A stretch of 64,000 bases of DNA, from contig JAJZFV010000047.1 of assembly GCA_021805205.1 (NCBI GenBank), forward strand, positions 1 to 64,000, written 5' to 3'. The DNA is from Actinomycetes bacterium (lineage in GTDB: Bacteria > Actinomycetota > Acidimicrobiia > Acidimicrobiales > Acidimicrobiaceae). Shown in pieces: positions 1-9,153 of this stretch. Within the stretch, counting starts at the first letter, position 1. Each line of letters opens with the position of its first letter. The translations under genes and the position numbers were made by a program. Below the pieces are notes generated by a model that was not told the DNA's origin, ran no database searches, and saw only the letters and a program-made list of their open reading frames with translations.

Positions 1-967
1 TTATAAATGCACCCAAATAGCTCGCAACTATTCACAAGTATCAACTAGAGAGATGCCGCCGGCGATCAAACAAGAGTTATACCCAATGGAAATTTGGATG
101 TGTCTCCCCGCTAGAAACGGAAGAGCCGTCAATCCCTGTATTTATTCAGTGGGTAAGTATCGAGTACCACCATTTGCTACACACTGCCGTTTATGGGATC
201 GACTGCTTCTTGGCGGGCCTGGCCTATACGGTGCATGTATCAGCGATCGTGGCAACTGATGGTCCCGATTCAGCTGTAGCAAAGATGAATGGGTTTTATC
301 GCAAGGGTGCGTTCTTTACCGTGGGTAGGCTTCCTGGTGCAGGGCTCGCATTTGTCTCGCCTTGGATCTCATATGTGATCTAGGAGGTGGTGACACTGCC
401 TTGGTGGATACGCGATCGGAGACTTGCGCTAGATTCAAAACGACCTAGCCAGTTCAATTTATCCACTCATTTCAATTGGTAACTACGTAGTGAAGTGGAA
501 TCTCTGGTTCTGGCTCACCTAAGTGTCAATCGAGTAGGAGTAACTAATTCTGCGGATTTTTGTTCGCGACTTGGTCAGATTAATTATCGTTCCAGGTGGA
601 GCCGCAGATTACTTTAATGCGGCAACGTCGCAACGTTAGGTTGTATCCAACTCTAAAGCGGTTGACTCAGAGCGTTGGAGTGTAATCATAACTGTCGTTT
701 GTCGTGGTTGAGATCTAGTACGGTCTCGGTCCAACCTCGTTGCAAAGCGCCTCTATTTTGCTAGTTTCCGATTTAGGGTGATTGAAGAGATTTATCGGTA
801 ACGCGATTTGACTTGAATCGATTGTTGGTGATGATGCGAGCTATAACGCCGTGCGTTTCTCGCCTTTGGCACCTTTTGGGATCTACTTTCGTGCCGCTCA
901 GGGATGTGTGCGGTTTTCCGTTACTGGAGTGGGTTGGTGTCGGTTAAGAAAATCCCGTGGTAGCAAT

Positions 968-2863
968 ATGGTAGATTTTGGTATGTTATCGTTTCGTTTA
1001 ATGCGAAGTTTATCTATATTTGCCCTGTTGAGCCTCGTTCTGGCAAGTTGCGGTTCGAGCGAGACTAACGCTGTGACAGATCGCCCTACCAACAAAGTGC
1101 TCGTCGGTAAAGTAACAAATTCATATGAATCGAAGATATCGGTTGGCGCCCCTGTAAGTGTTACACAACCTTCATCGCCGAATTTGAATCTGCACGGAGC
1201 GGAAGTTATCACCAAAGATGGCGCGATATTTGCTTCGCAATTTGATGGTGCCACGAGCCACGTCTACGTAAGACCGGCGCCAAAGGATAACTTTTCGGAC
1301 TTGAGTTCGATTAACGGAGAGATTATTCAGCTACAGTTCCCCAGCCAAAGTAATGGCTTCGCTCTAGTCCTAAATCAAAATTCAAATTCACCGAACTCTA
1401 CGACACTTTATTCGAGTAGCGATGGTGGAAAGAGTTGGGGCGTAGTTTCTACTGGATCGATAGCGCAGATTCACTTTTTTAATCCAACTGATGGGGTAGC
1501 GCTTACCTCCGTAGCGTCAACGACTCCAAATCAACCGCCACGTTACGCTATAGTAACAACGACTAATGGCGGAAGTAGCTGGAACGTAGCACAGGTACTT
1601 GGTGTAAGTGATCCTTTTATTCCTTCGTTGAATAGTTCAAGCTTTTCATTCCCGTCGCCAAACGTCGGATTTTTAGCAATTGCTATGGAACCGGGCGCAG
1701 GTTCTGAAGGTAAGACGTTGTTAGCAACGCAAGATGGTGGCGCCTCTTGGAAGGTTGTAGCCGATACCAACACAGCCGTTACCAATTCTTCGGCCACCAA
1801 CAGTAGTGGCTTGTCAATTGCTGGATACTTGGAAGAGATCATCTTCACATCGCCAACGACAGGCTACTTAGTCGTTGAAAGGGGTCCCCGTGGCGCGGTC
1901 TATATGAGCACTAATGGTGGCGTAAGTTGGTCCGCAAAGCAGATCCTGTCTGCATCGGTGAATCCGTCGCCCTCAATTTCCGCTTATCGACCTGATACTT
2001 CAGCTGGGCCTTTACTTATTACAAATTATGGCGCCATCTGGAGTGCAAATAATGCTGGTAACTGGAATCAAATCTTTCCATCCTTCTGGCCAAGCCAGCT
2101 CAGTTTCTCAGGCAATGAGCTCAGTGTTCTAACATTAAACGGCAGGATATTTGTTCTTCCGACTACGAACGCGATGTCGCCGGTAGCCGGGGTTAAGCCG
2201 CCTTCGAATTTGAACTATTTCAAGAGTTTTAGTAACGGCGATGTAGCTGTCTCTGCTAAAGACATTTGGTTGAAGATTAAATCTTCTCCGTGGAAGCGCG
2301 TAACGATTTCAAAATCCGGTCAAGTCCTCTTTGCAGACTTTGCCTCTTTGGAAAACGGCATCTTGGTAACGACGGGAAAAAGGTACAGCATCGTTGCAAC
2401 TTCTGATGGGGGAGTAAATTGGCAAGAGATTTCGGTGCCCTTTATGCCGCTCTCGGTCGATATGATATCGAGTAATGATTGGTGGGTCATCGGTGCTGTT
2501 CAAGGACCACTTCTTAACAATCCATACAAGAAGAACGTCCGAGTTAGTACCTATTCGTTGTATCACACGACCAACGGAGGTCGAACTTGGGAGAGTTTTC
2601 ACGCGTCTAGTTGGTCAAGCCCTACTCCAATTGGAGTCAAATTCCAGAGTGCACTCGTCGGTTATGTGTGGACGGGTCAACAACTTCTAGTAACGCTTGA
2701 TGGGGGAAAGTCATTTGAATCGCGAGCCCTTCCTGATGGTTTTCAGATAACATCCGATCACGGACTCGCCCCACTTGGTGGTACCTCGGCGGTGGTAACT
2801 GACGGCTTCCTTCCACTCTTTAAGACAAGCGACAATGGAGCTACTTTCAGCTCCTTTTACTAG
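968..2863 (+). CDS. Predicted lipoprotein with BNR/Ycf48-like Asp-box repeats (beta-propeller)
   Basis: Lipobox-like LVLASC after a hydrophobic N-terminus; about 8 repeated SxDGGxSW/TTNGGxTW motifs. The ORF opens at 851, but a start at 968 or 1001 fits the signal peptide better. Confidence 0.75.
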   Translation: MVDFGMLSFRLMRSLSIFALLSLVLASCGSSETNAVTDRPTNKVLVGKVTNSYESKISVGAPVSVTQPSSPNLNLHGAEVITKDGAIFASQFDGATSHVYVRPAPKDNFSDLSSINGEIIQLQFPSQSNGFALVLNQNSNSPNSTTLYSSSDGGKSWGVVSTGSIAQIHFFNPTDGVALTSVASTTPNQPPRYAIVTTTNGGSSWNVAQVLGVSDPFIPSLNSSSFSFPSPNVGFLAIAMEPGAGSEGKTLLATQDGGASWKVVADTNTAVTNSSATNSSGLSIAGYLEEIIFTSPTTGYLVVERGPRGAVYMSTNGGVSWSAKQILSASVNPSPSISAYRPDTSAGPLLITNYGAIWSANNAGNWNQIFPSFWPSQLSFSGNELSVLTLNGRIFVLPTTNAMSPVAGVKPPSNLNYFKSFSNGDVAVSAKDIWLKIKSSPWKRVTISKSGQVLFADFASLENGILVTTGKRYSIVATSDGGVNWQEISVPFMPLSVDMISSNDWWVIGAVQGPLLNNPYKKNVRVSTYSLYHTTNGGRTWESFHASSWSSPTPIGVKFQSALVGYVWTGQQLLVTLDGGKSFESRALPDGFQITSDHGLAPLGGTSAVVTDGFLPLFKTSDNGATFSSFY

Positions 2864-3425
2864 ATTTGCATATTGCTGGGTCGAAGAGAGGTCCGACTCC
2901 CTTTTTGGTTAGGGGTAATGAGTGCACACTTGATACCCAATAAATAGACGAATCAAGTGGGCGCCTTGTCCGTTGAAATAACCGTAGCCACGCCATTAGC
3001 TTTAGGTTTATAACCGTAATGGTGAGGACTGATCGAAAGTTATGCGATTTAAATCGTCGCTAAAGCTGACGATAACCGTTGTTCGATAGAGAAAATGAAT
3101 CAGGACGCAATTATGGTGCGTGGTATCGCGTGGTCTTAGAAAGATAGGTCCACCTGCAACGGCTTTAAGTGTATTGCGATCCTCGGAAGTTACAGTAGAT
3201 GGCCTTAACACCGATGGAGAAGGAAAACAATAGCAAGGACCTATTCTGAGCTGGAAAAATTTCGATATCTCGGTATTGATCATGACCAGATGGTGCGGCA
3301 TCGTTGAGCTGTGACGACCCCAACTTTGGTGATGCTCTCTTTTGGACTAATTGACTTCAAATTATTCTATAAGAAGATATATTCATCCAGATGAAGGCAG
3401 GTAGAGTCAAAAAACTGTGCTACTG

Positions 3426-4619
3426 CTATTCGATTACAATTGGAGTTACCCACTTGGGAACCTCTATTTCGCCCCCGGTAAGTAGTGCAATAATCTCCGG
3501 CGCATTTTTTGGACGATTGAGTGTCCACGCCGTCAAACCATCGGTAATAACGACAATCAGGTGAGGTCTTGGATTGAGTCTTAACGCTGCCTCAATTCCA
3601 ACTCGTAGATCCGTGCCTCCGCCACCTATTAGCCGAATTTGTGATGCGTTTCGAATCTTGCTTTCGAGACGGACCTCGCTATCGCAGGAGATAAGTGTGA
3701 GCGGCTCGCCGTGAAGACTATTGAGAATCAATGAGATTTCTGTAATGGCTCGGTCGAGTTCGGCCTCGCGCATTGAACCCGAGGTATCCACGATGATGGC
3801 TACGTTTGGCCTGTTTCTTTCAACGAGTTTTGGAAAGATAAATGGATCGCTACTTCTTCTTGACAAGGGTCCTAAACGGTAATCGGCCCTTTGCATTGGA
3901 TCTAACTCGCGACGAACTCGACGTAATAGGAGAGAAAGCCAGTTGACGTGAGGATTGATTCGCTTCCTCGCCCAGGTCTTTAGAAATTGCGGTGGGTTTG
4001 CTCCATCTTCAATACCCTCTAAAAGCTCTCGTGCAATTTGGTCGAGAAGTACTTCGGTATTTTCTTCGTTTGGCGTGATGGATGCCTCTTCGTAACTCCG
4101 AGTTGAGCCGTCGACACAGGAACCACAGTCGATATCGGGAAACATATTCTCCAGTTCACCTCTTCGTCCAGCTAGCTGAAGATAGATTGCTTCGGTAGAT
4201 TGGCCTTCTAGTACGCCAAGAAGGCCAGAGGTGACTCTGTGATCTGGGAGCTTTATCGAACTTCGAAGGAGGTCGTCATTGATTGCGGCGTCGGCTGCGA
4301 TGTTCCAAATAAAGCTATCTCTAGCACTAAAGTCTTTTTCCCGTTGGTGATGGCCGCGCAAAAGGTGTGATAATTCATGGATAAGAACTCCGGCTAACTC
4401 TAAATTTGAGGTCTCGTCAACGAAATTGGGGTTGAAGTACATCTTCCAATTTGCCGAGACAGCTATTGTTTTGACACCGTGGCTTTCTATCGGAAAGAGT
4501 TTGAAGAGACCGGTTGCGAGATAGGGGTGTGCGTAAACTGCAGTTGCTCGTGCAATCTTTAGCTTTTTTAATGGTTTTACGCTCCCCTTGTCACTCAATA
4601 GCTTTTCCTCGTTATTCAT
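3426..4619 (-). CDS. VWA-like domain protein with putative metallopeptidase N-terminus (DUF2201-like)
   Basis: HELSHLLRGHH zinc-binding motif; VWA MIDAS-like VDTSGSMREAELD and ITDGLTAW. Confidence 0.8.
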   Translation of the reverse strand: MNNEEKLLSDKGSVKPLKKLKIARATAVYAHPYLATGLFKLFPIESHGVKTIAVSANWKMYFNPNFVDETSNLELAGVLIHELSHLLRGHHQREKDFSARDSFIWNIAADAAINDDLLRSSIKLPDHRVTSGLLGVLEGQSTEAIYLQLAGRRGELENMFPDIDCGSCVDGSTRSYEEASITPNEENTEVLLDQIARELLEGIEDGANPPQFLKTWARKRINPHVNWLSLLLRRVRRELDPMQRADYRLGPLSRRSSDPFIFPKLVERNRPNVAIIVDTSGSMREAELDRAITEISLILNSLHGEPLTLISCDSEVRLESKIRNASQIRLIGGGGTDLRVGIEAALRLNPRPHLIVVITDGLTAWTLNRPKNAPEIIALLTGGEIEVPKWVTPIVIE

Positions 4620-5718
4620 CTGCTAAAGAGCTATTGGTAGAGATTGCGTTTAGGATCGGCGCAAGTGCGAGCATGGTCGATGGGGGAGGAAGTTGTCCAG
4701 TAGGACGTAACTTCATCCAAGACTTAGCGCTGTGAAGTGCAACATCGATATAGCCAAGTTCGATGACCCTCTCTAAGAGCTTTCCGAGAGAGATCCAAAG
4801 TTGAGCATCCTCGCTGCTCCTTACCTTAGAAATCCCCGCCGCGAGCGCTACGTAGACGATGTCACTTCTTGAAGCTGGAGGAGTAAAGCTATTTGGATCG
4901 GTAAGTAGGTTGGCGATGTCAATTGAATCTGTTCTGGCCATGAATGAAAGTAGTTCGGTTGCTGCCCCGACACCTACGCACCCTTTGAGCAGTCGAGATC
5001 GAATCGATTGAGGGGCATGCGCTAGTTCACACGCGGCGATCACTTTTGCTGCCATCTCCCAACTTCTAGGAGTTGGAAATGCTCGACGATCGCCGTCATC
5101 GTCTGGAAGTTGCAGGGCGAGATCGGGACGAGTTGCAATGAATGAACCTATTACCCCAAGAGCTTTGGTTAGTGACGTATCGTCGATCGTGAACGATTGA
5201 CCCGAGTTGGGCTTTGGCCATCCGCTCGTGAATCCGTTTGCTATCTCCGTTGCGTCGATCTTCCAGTCGAGATGAACGAACCTATTGGCTAGGGGCAAAG
5301 ATAGATCCCAACCGCCAGAGGCTTGATCGATTGGATTTGCTGCCGCAAGGGTGATCACAGAAGTCGGAAGCGCTAGATCCCCAACAAATCCATCTAGTAT
5401 CGGTCGCAGAAGTGCTGCTTGCACCGATGGTGGGGCGGTTGATATCTCGTCGTAGAAGATTATGCCCCTGCCTGCGTCGGCGATGTTTATCGCCCATTGT
5501 GGAGGGGCAAATCTAACGCCTTCGCCAACACGAATCGGCAGACCAGCAAAGTCGCTTGGTTCCCTAATCGATGCTATGACGATCTCTAATCTCAGATCGC
5601 GTGCTTTGGCAATCTCGGTTATTACGGAGGTCTTCCCAACTCCAGGTGGACCCCAAATTATCGTTGGTAGTCCAGCATCTACAAGTATCTCCAATGCCTT
5701 GATATTCGACGATGGCAA
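4612..5718 (-). CDS. MoxR-like AAA+ ATPase
   Basis: Walker A GPPGVGKTS, Walker B-like IIFYDEIST; overlaps the downstream VWA gene by 8 nt. Confidence 0.85.
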   Translation of the reverse strand: MPSSNIKALEILVDAGLPTIIWGPPGVGKTSVITEIAKARDLRLEIVIASIREPSDFAGLPIRVGEGVRFAPPQWAINIADAGRGIIFYDEISTAPPSVQAALLRPILDGFVGDLALPTSVITLAAANPIDQASGGWDLSLPLANRFVHLDWKIDATEIANGFTSGWPKPNSGQSFTIDDTSLTKALGVIGSFIATRPDLALQLPDDDGDRRAFPTPRSWEMAAKVIAACELAHAPQSIRSRLLKGCVGVGAATELLSFMARTDSIDIANLLTDPNSFTPPASRSDIVYVALAAGISKVRSSEDAQLWISLGKLLERVIELGYIDVALHSAKSWMKLRPTGQLPPPSTMLALAPILNAISTNSSLADE

Positions 5719-5776
5719 TTATTTGACTCCTTGACTTCCTTTTGTGTGCGTTGACTTGAAAAACGTTTTGAAATAT

Positions 5777-7162
5777 TCAGGGGTTCAGGTTTTTGGGGTT
5801 CAGGTCACCCTTCAGTAGAAGCGAAGCCTTTAATTCTTGCGAGATCTCTTTTCTGTCCCATATGCTACGTTTCACACAATCTATAGGGTCATCGGAGAGG
5901 TCCAAGAGAAGGCCATCTGGCGTCTTGGGATTTAGCACGACCCCTCTACGGACCATTGCTTCGCCGTCCTTGCTTAGTTCTTCAAGCATGGATAGGTCTA
6001 AGTTCGGATGTACCGAGACTGCCGTTCGGATAGAGGAATCACCATCTTTTGCTAGCTCTCTTAGAGCTACGAGTGGCGTAGAGTGATGGTTGGCCACTCG
6101 CAGGCGAACGGCGTAGTCGGTTGAGCTCGCTAGTTCAGCTAAGAGCCAAGGACTTGCCTCTGGGCTTTCGGTTATCATGAGAGCCATTCGCTCGTCATTC
6201 GGGTCGCAATTGTACGCGGCCTCAATTACGTCCTTTGATGCGTTGCGATCGCGAATAATCGCAAATCGCACGCTTCGCGAGGTATCGCTCGCAAGACGCA
6301 ACTTCGCACCAGCAGGCAAGTTAGGGTTTACAGCTATGGCCTCGCGGACCTTCTCGTCATGGTCCAAGGCTAGATTCGCTGCGATTTCAGGTGGTAAATC
6401 AAGGCGCTTTGATAGGCGAGCGCGGACTAATGAATTTGGTGAACTGCCCAGTAGGCTGATCAATTCGAATTGCAACTTATCGCGAGATAGGAGAGCAAGT
6501 TCTACTGTCTGATTCTGACTTTTAGCAATTTCAATTAGATCTTCTAGGTTTGACTCTTCATTCATGGCAACGGCCGCACTCACCTGAGGATTAGAGAGTG
6601 CGGCTAACGAAGATAGAGTCGATGGGGTGGTGGACGGGTCTCGCGCAACCTCTACCAATCGCCTGATTTCGCCTGTATCTAGAACGTTGTCTTGCTGTTT
6701 TGCAATTAGATCTTTATCCCTATCGCCATTGTTTAAGAGGGACGACAAAGTCCGGGTATCTTTTTGGTGGTCGAGTAGCTCGGTAATTAACTCTTGAAGT
6801 TGTGGGTCGAATGACAGAATTGAATTTGCCATGATCCAGTCGATAGAGATTTGATGCTGATCTAGGTATCCATCGAGTAGTCGAGTTAATTGATCTATCT
6901 GACGGGCTAGCTCGACCATCTTCTCAACCTCTGCCGATTGACTCTGAGAATTTAGGTCGAGATACGTCTGTAGCAAGGAGGAGGTGGCGTCAATTATCTC
7001 TTGGTCCCGCGTGGTTTTCTTGGGCGTCGATGAAAGTGCTTGTATGTGTTTAGAGAGATTGTTCAATTGCGATTTCTTGCCGTTGCCTTTTTCACAGATC
7101 GTAGCACCGACTATCGACGGTATGCTTCGGACCACCTCTGAGGTTGAACGTGCAGGCGGCAT
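5777..7162 (-). CDS. Leucine-rich-repeat-variant / HEAT-like repeat protein
   Basis: Tandem units of the type 'AVNPNLPAGAKLRLASDTSRSVRFAI', 'AVSVHPNLDLSMLEELSKDGEAMVRRGV'. Confidence 0.7.
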   Translation of the reverse strand: MPPARSTSEVVRSIPSIVGATICEKGNGKKSQLNNLSKHIQALSSTPKKTTRDQEIIDATSSLLQTYLDLNSQSQSAEVEKMVELARQIDQLTRLLDGYLDQHQISIDWIMANSILSFDPQLQELITELLDHQKDTRTLSSLLNNGDRDKDLIAKQQDNVLDTGEIRRLVEVARDPSTTPSTLSSLAALSNPQVSAAVAMNEESNLEDLIEIAKSQNQTVELALLSRDKLQFELISLLGSSPNSLVRARLSKRLDLPPEIAANLALDHDEKVREAIAVNPNLPAGAKLRLASDTSRSVRFAIIRDRNASKDVIEAAYNCDPNDERMALMITESPEASPWLLAELASSTDYAVRLRVANHHSTPLVALRELAKDGDSSIRTAVSVHPNLDLSMLEELSKDGEAMVRRGVVLNPKTPDGLLLDLSDDPIDCVKRSIWDRKEISQELKASLLLKGDLNPKNLNP

Positions 7163-7559
7163 CGCGAGCGGGATAGCTACTTCGCAATTTGACGATCTCC
7201 CATCACACTTCGGAACCGCCCCCGTGATTATCGACTTGAATAGGGAAATTGCGCCCGCCGATGACTATTTGGGCAACTATTGCCTGATTTAACGAACTGC
7301 ACCAATGAAGTAGTCTCATCTTCGACACAGAGGAGGTTGTTGTAAGCAATTTAGAAAGTTGCCGATAGCAAGGCCGAGTATCGTACTAGTTCGTTATCGC
7401 TAAGGCCCTGACCGATCGTCGGTGGGTCAACCGATAGTTTAGGTTCAAATTGAGCCCGTTGCAACGATTACCATGATCCTTTGTCCAGCGAACCAGAAAA
7501 AGTTACGCTGCTCAGTACTGATCGGAAGGGAGCTGTTGAATTGGGTCCTGAAAAAGTGA

Positions 7560-7958
7560 CTACACCCAGTTCTCAAGTTTGATGCCCCGTACTCGGGCAA
7601 ATTCCTTAGTGTTGTTTGTGACAAGAACCGATTCCGTTGCAATGGCATGAGCTGCGATCATTGTATCGAGAGCACCTATTCGCCGTCCTTTCTTATCTAA
7701 TTCTGTTCGGATTTTTCCGTGCGCTCAAAGGCAGCTGTGATCGAATAGTAGAACTTCAAATATCGATAAAAACATCTCCAAGGCAAGTCGATTTCTTTGC
7801 GATCCACTTTTCACAACTCCGAATGCCAATTCGGCTGAATTGATGCTCTATATCTTTAGAGTCTCAGGGATTTCTTAGCGGAATCGATCGATTACGTTTG
7901 GTGGCCTCTCGTTATTTATGTGGATGCAAAGGTTCGTATCGAACAAGTACTTAACTGG
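7560..7958 (-). pseudogene. Degenerate VapC-type PIN-domain toxin
   Basis: Minus-strand translation reads [130 protein letters not shown] motifs in a single frame, interrupted by three stops, no clear start codon. Confidence 0.8.
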
Positions 7959-8188
7959 CCAGCAATCTCTGGACGAACTTCGGCGATTTGATCTTCGCGA
8001 ATGATTTGAAATCCAGCTTCGAATTCAGCAAGGGCCGCTTCGAGCATTTGCATTGGTTGGTTTAGGGGAAGTAAAAGTACGCCGTTGCCGAAGTGCTGGA
8101 TCCATACCTCTTTTCCTTCGAAACGATATTCCTTTGGTAGCCGGACCGCTTGGCTGCGTCCATTTTGAAAAACTTTCGCGATGTCCAT
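7916..8188 (-). CDS. vapB: VapB/AbrB-type antitoxin
   Basis: [41 protein letters not shown] is typical VapB; lies immediately upstream of the vapC remnant. Start taken at the internal MDIAKVF methionine of ORF 7916..8242. Confidence 0.75.
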   Translation of the reverse strand: MDIAKVFQNGRSQAVRLPKEYRFEGKEVWIQHFGNGVLLLPLNQPMQMLEAALAEFEAGFQIIREDQIAEVRPEIAGQLSTCSIRTFAST

Positions 8189-8958
8189 GCGAACTCCTTT
8201 TGGTAATAGTAAAGGTATACACCAAACCGATTCCCTCTTCAATAAAATCGTGAGTGCATCGTTAGTTGCTGGATTGCTAAACGTGAAGGGCGAAGTTTCA
8301 ATGTCGAGGATATGGTTTGGTTGCTCTGGAAATCAGATGTTTTGACGTTCTAGTTGATAGTTTCAGATTTATAAAATTTGGCTGAAATCAAACACTGACT
8401 TCTTTGAGTTAATCATCGCCAAATGGTGTAATCGACGATTGGGAACAGGATGTTAAAAGGGCCACCAAAAATGCAAGCTTGCAGCTATCCGGAAACACTG
8501 GGCCACACGGGCCTCAGGTGGCGTCACAATGCGGCCGCACTTCCGGAACGAATATTGCTCGCCATCGCGTTTACATGCTGCGCCTCGAGGGAAAGAAAAA
8601 GAATGGCGAGATCCTCAGAGTTCTTGTCAATGATATTAATTGCTGCTGAATGTACTTTTCGCCTTTGAGTGAGGACCGAGATAGAGGTACGGCAACGTGA
8701 GAATCGATAGCAATTTGGGTGTATCTTGCAAACTCACTGTAAATGATTCGGTCATTTCACTTTATTTCAGGGTATTTATCTGTTCTGGATAGTTTTATTT
8801 TGAAACTTATCAATGACGAGGATTATTAATTTGAAGGATGTTTATTTCCAATTAAAAAAGTACGAGATTAGCCTTTAGTAAAATTTTGCCTAATTATCAA
8901 ATTGTGCTGTAGATCCACGGTAAGGCTGAAGTGGCTGACTATTTTTATGGTATTTCTA

Positions 8959-8988
8959 TTGCAAGCGAACTCGGATTGTTGTTATACT
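8959..8988 (+). promoter_or_regulatory. Putative sigma70-like promoter of tracrRNA
   Basis: TTGCAA (8959-8964), 18 bp spacer, TATACT (8983-8988), just upstream of the anti-repeat. Confidence 0.6.
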
Positions 8989-8990
8989 GT

Positions 8991-9089
8991 CAAGTGGGTC
9001 TTGAGGAGACTTCCCAGTAAGAGATACAGTTTCGGCTGTATTCTTGAATTCTTCGCCCCCTTCTCGAAAGAGAGGGGGGCTCGTATTTT
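8991..9089 (+). ncRNA. tracrRNA of type II CRISPR-Cas
   Basis: Anti-repeat TTGAGGAGACTTCCCAG (9001-9017) is identical to 17 nt of the CRISPR repeat. It is followed by hairpin ATACAG-TTTCGG-CTGTAT and a GC-rich terminator-like hairpin GCCCCCTTCTC-GAAA-GAGAGGGGGGC (9055-9080) with TCGTATTTT. Lies 65 nt upstream of cas9. Confidence 0.92.
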
Positions 9090-9153
9090 AAGCACCGTCG
9101 AAAATACTTCGTTAAACTAACAAACTGTTACACGACTTCGCTATTGTAAGTTT

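Noticed and set aside
53-383. Two short ORFs at the window start
   Set aside because: No recognisable motif, overlapping frames, no convincing start context; likely non-coding or decayed.
8450-8668. 72-aa ORF between vapB and tracrRNA
   Set aside because: No family recognised on either strand; region appears degenerate.
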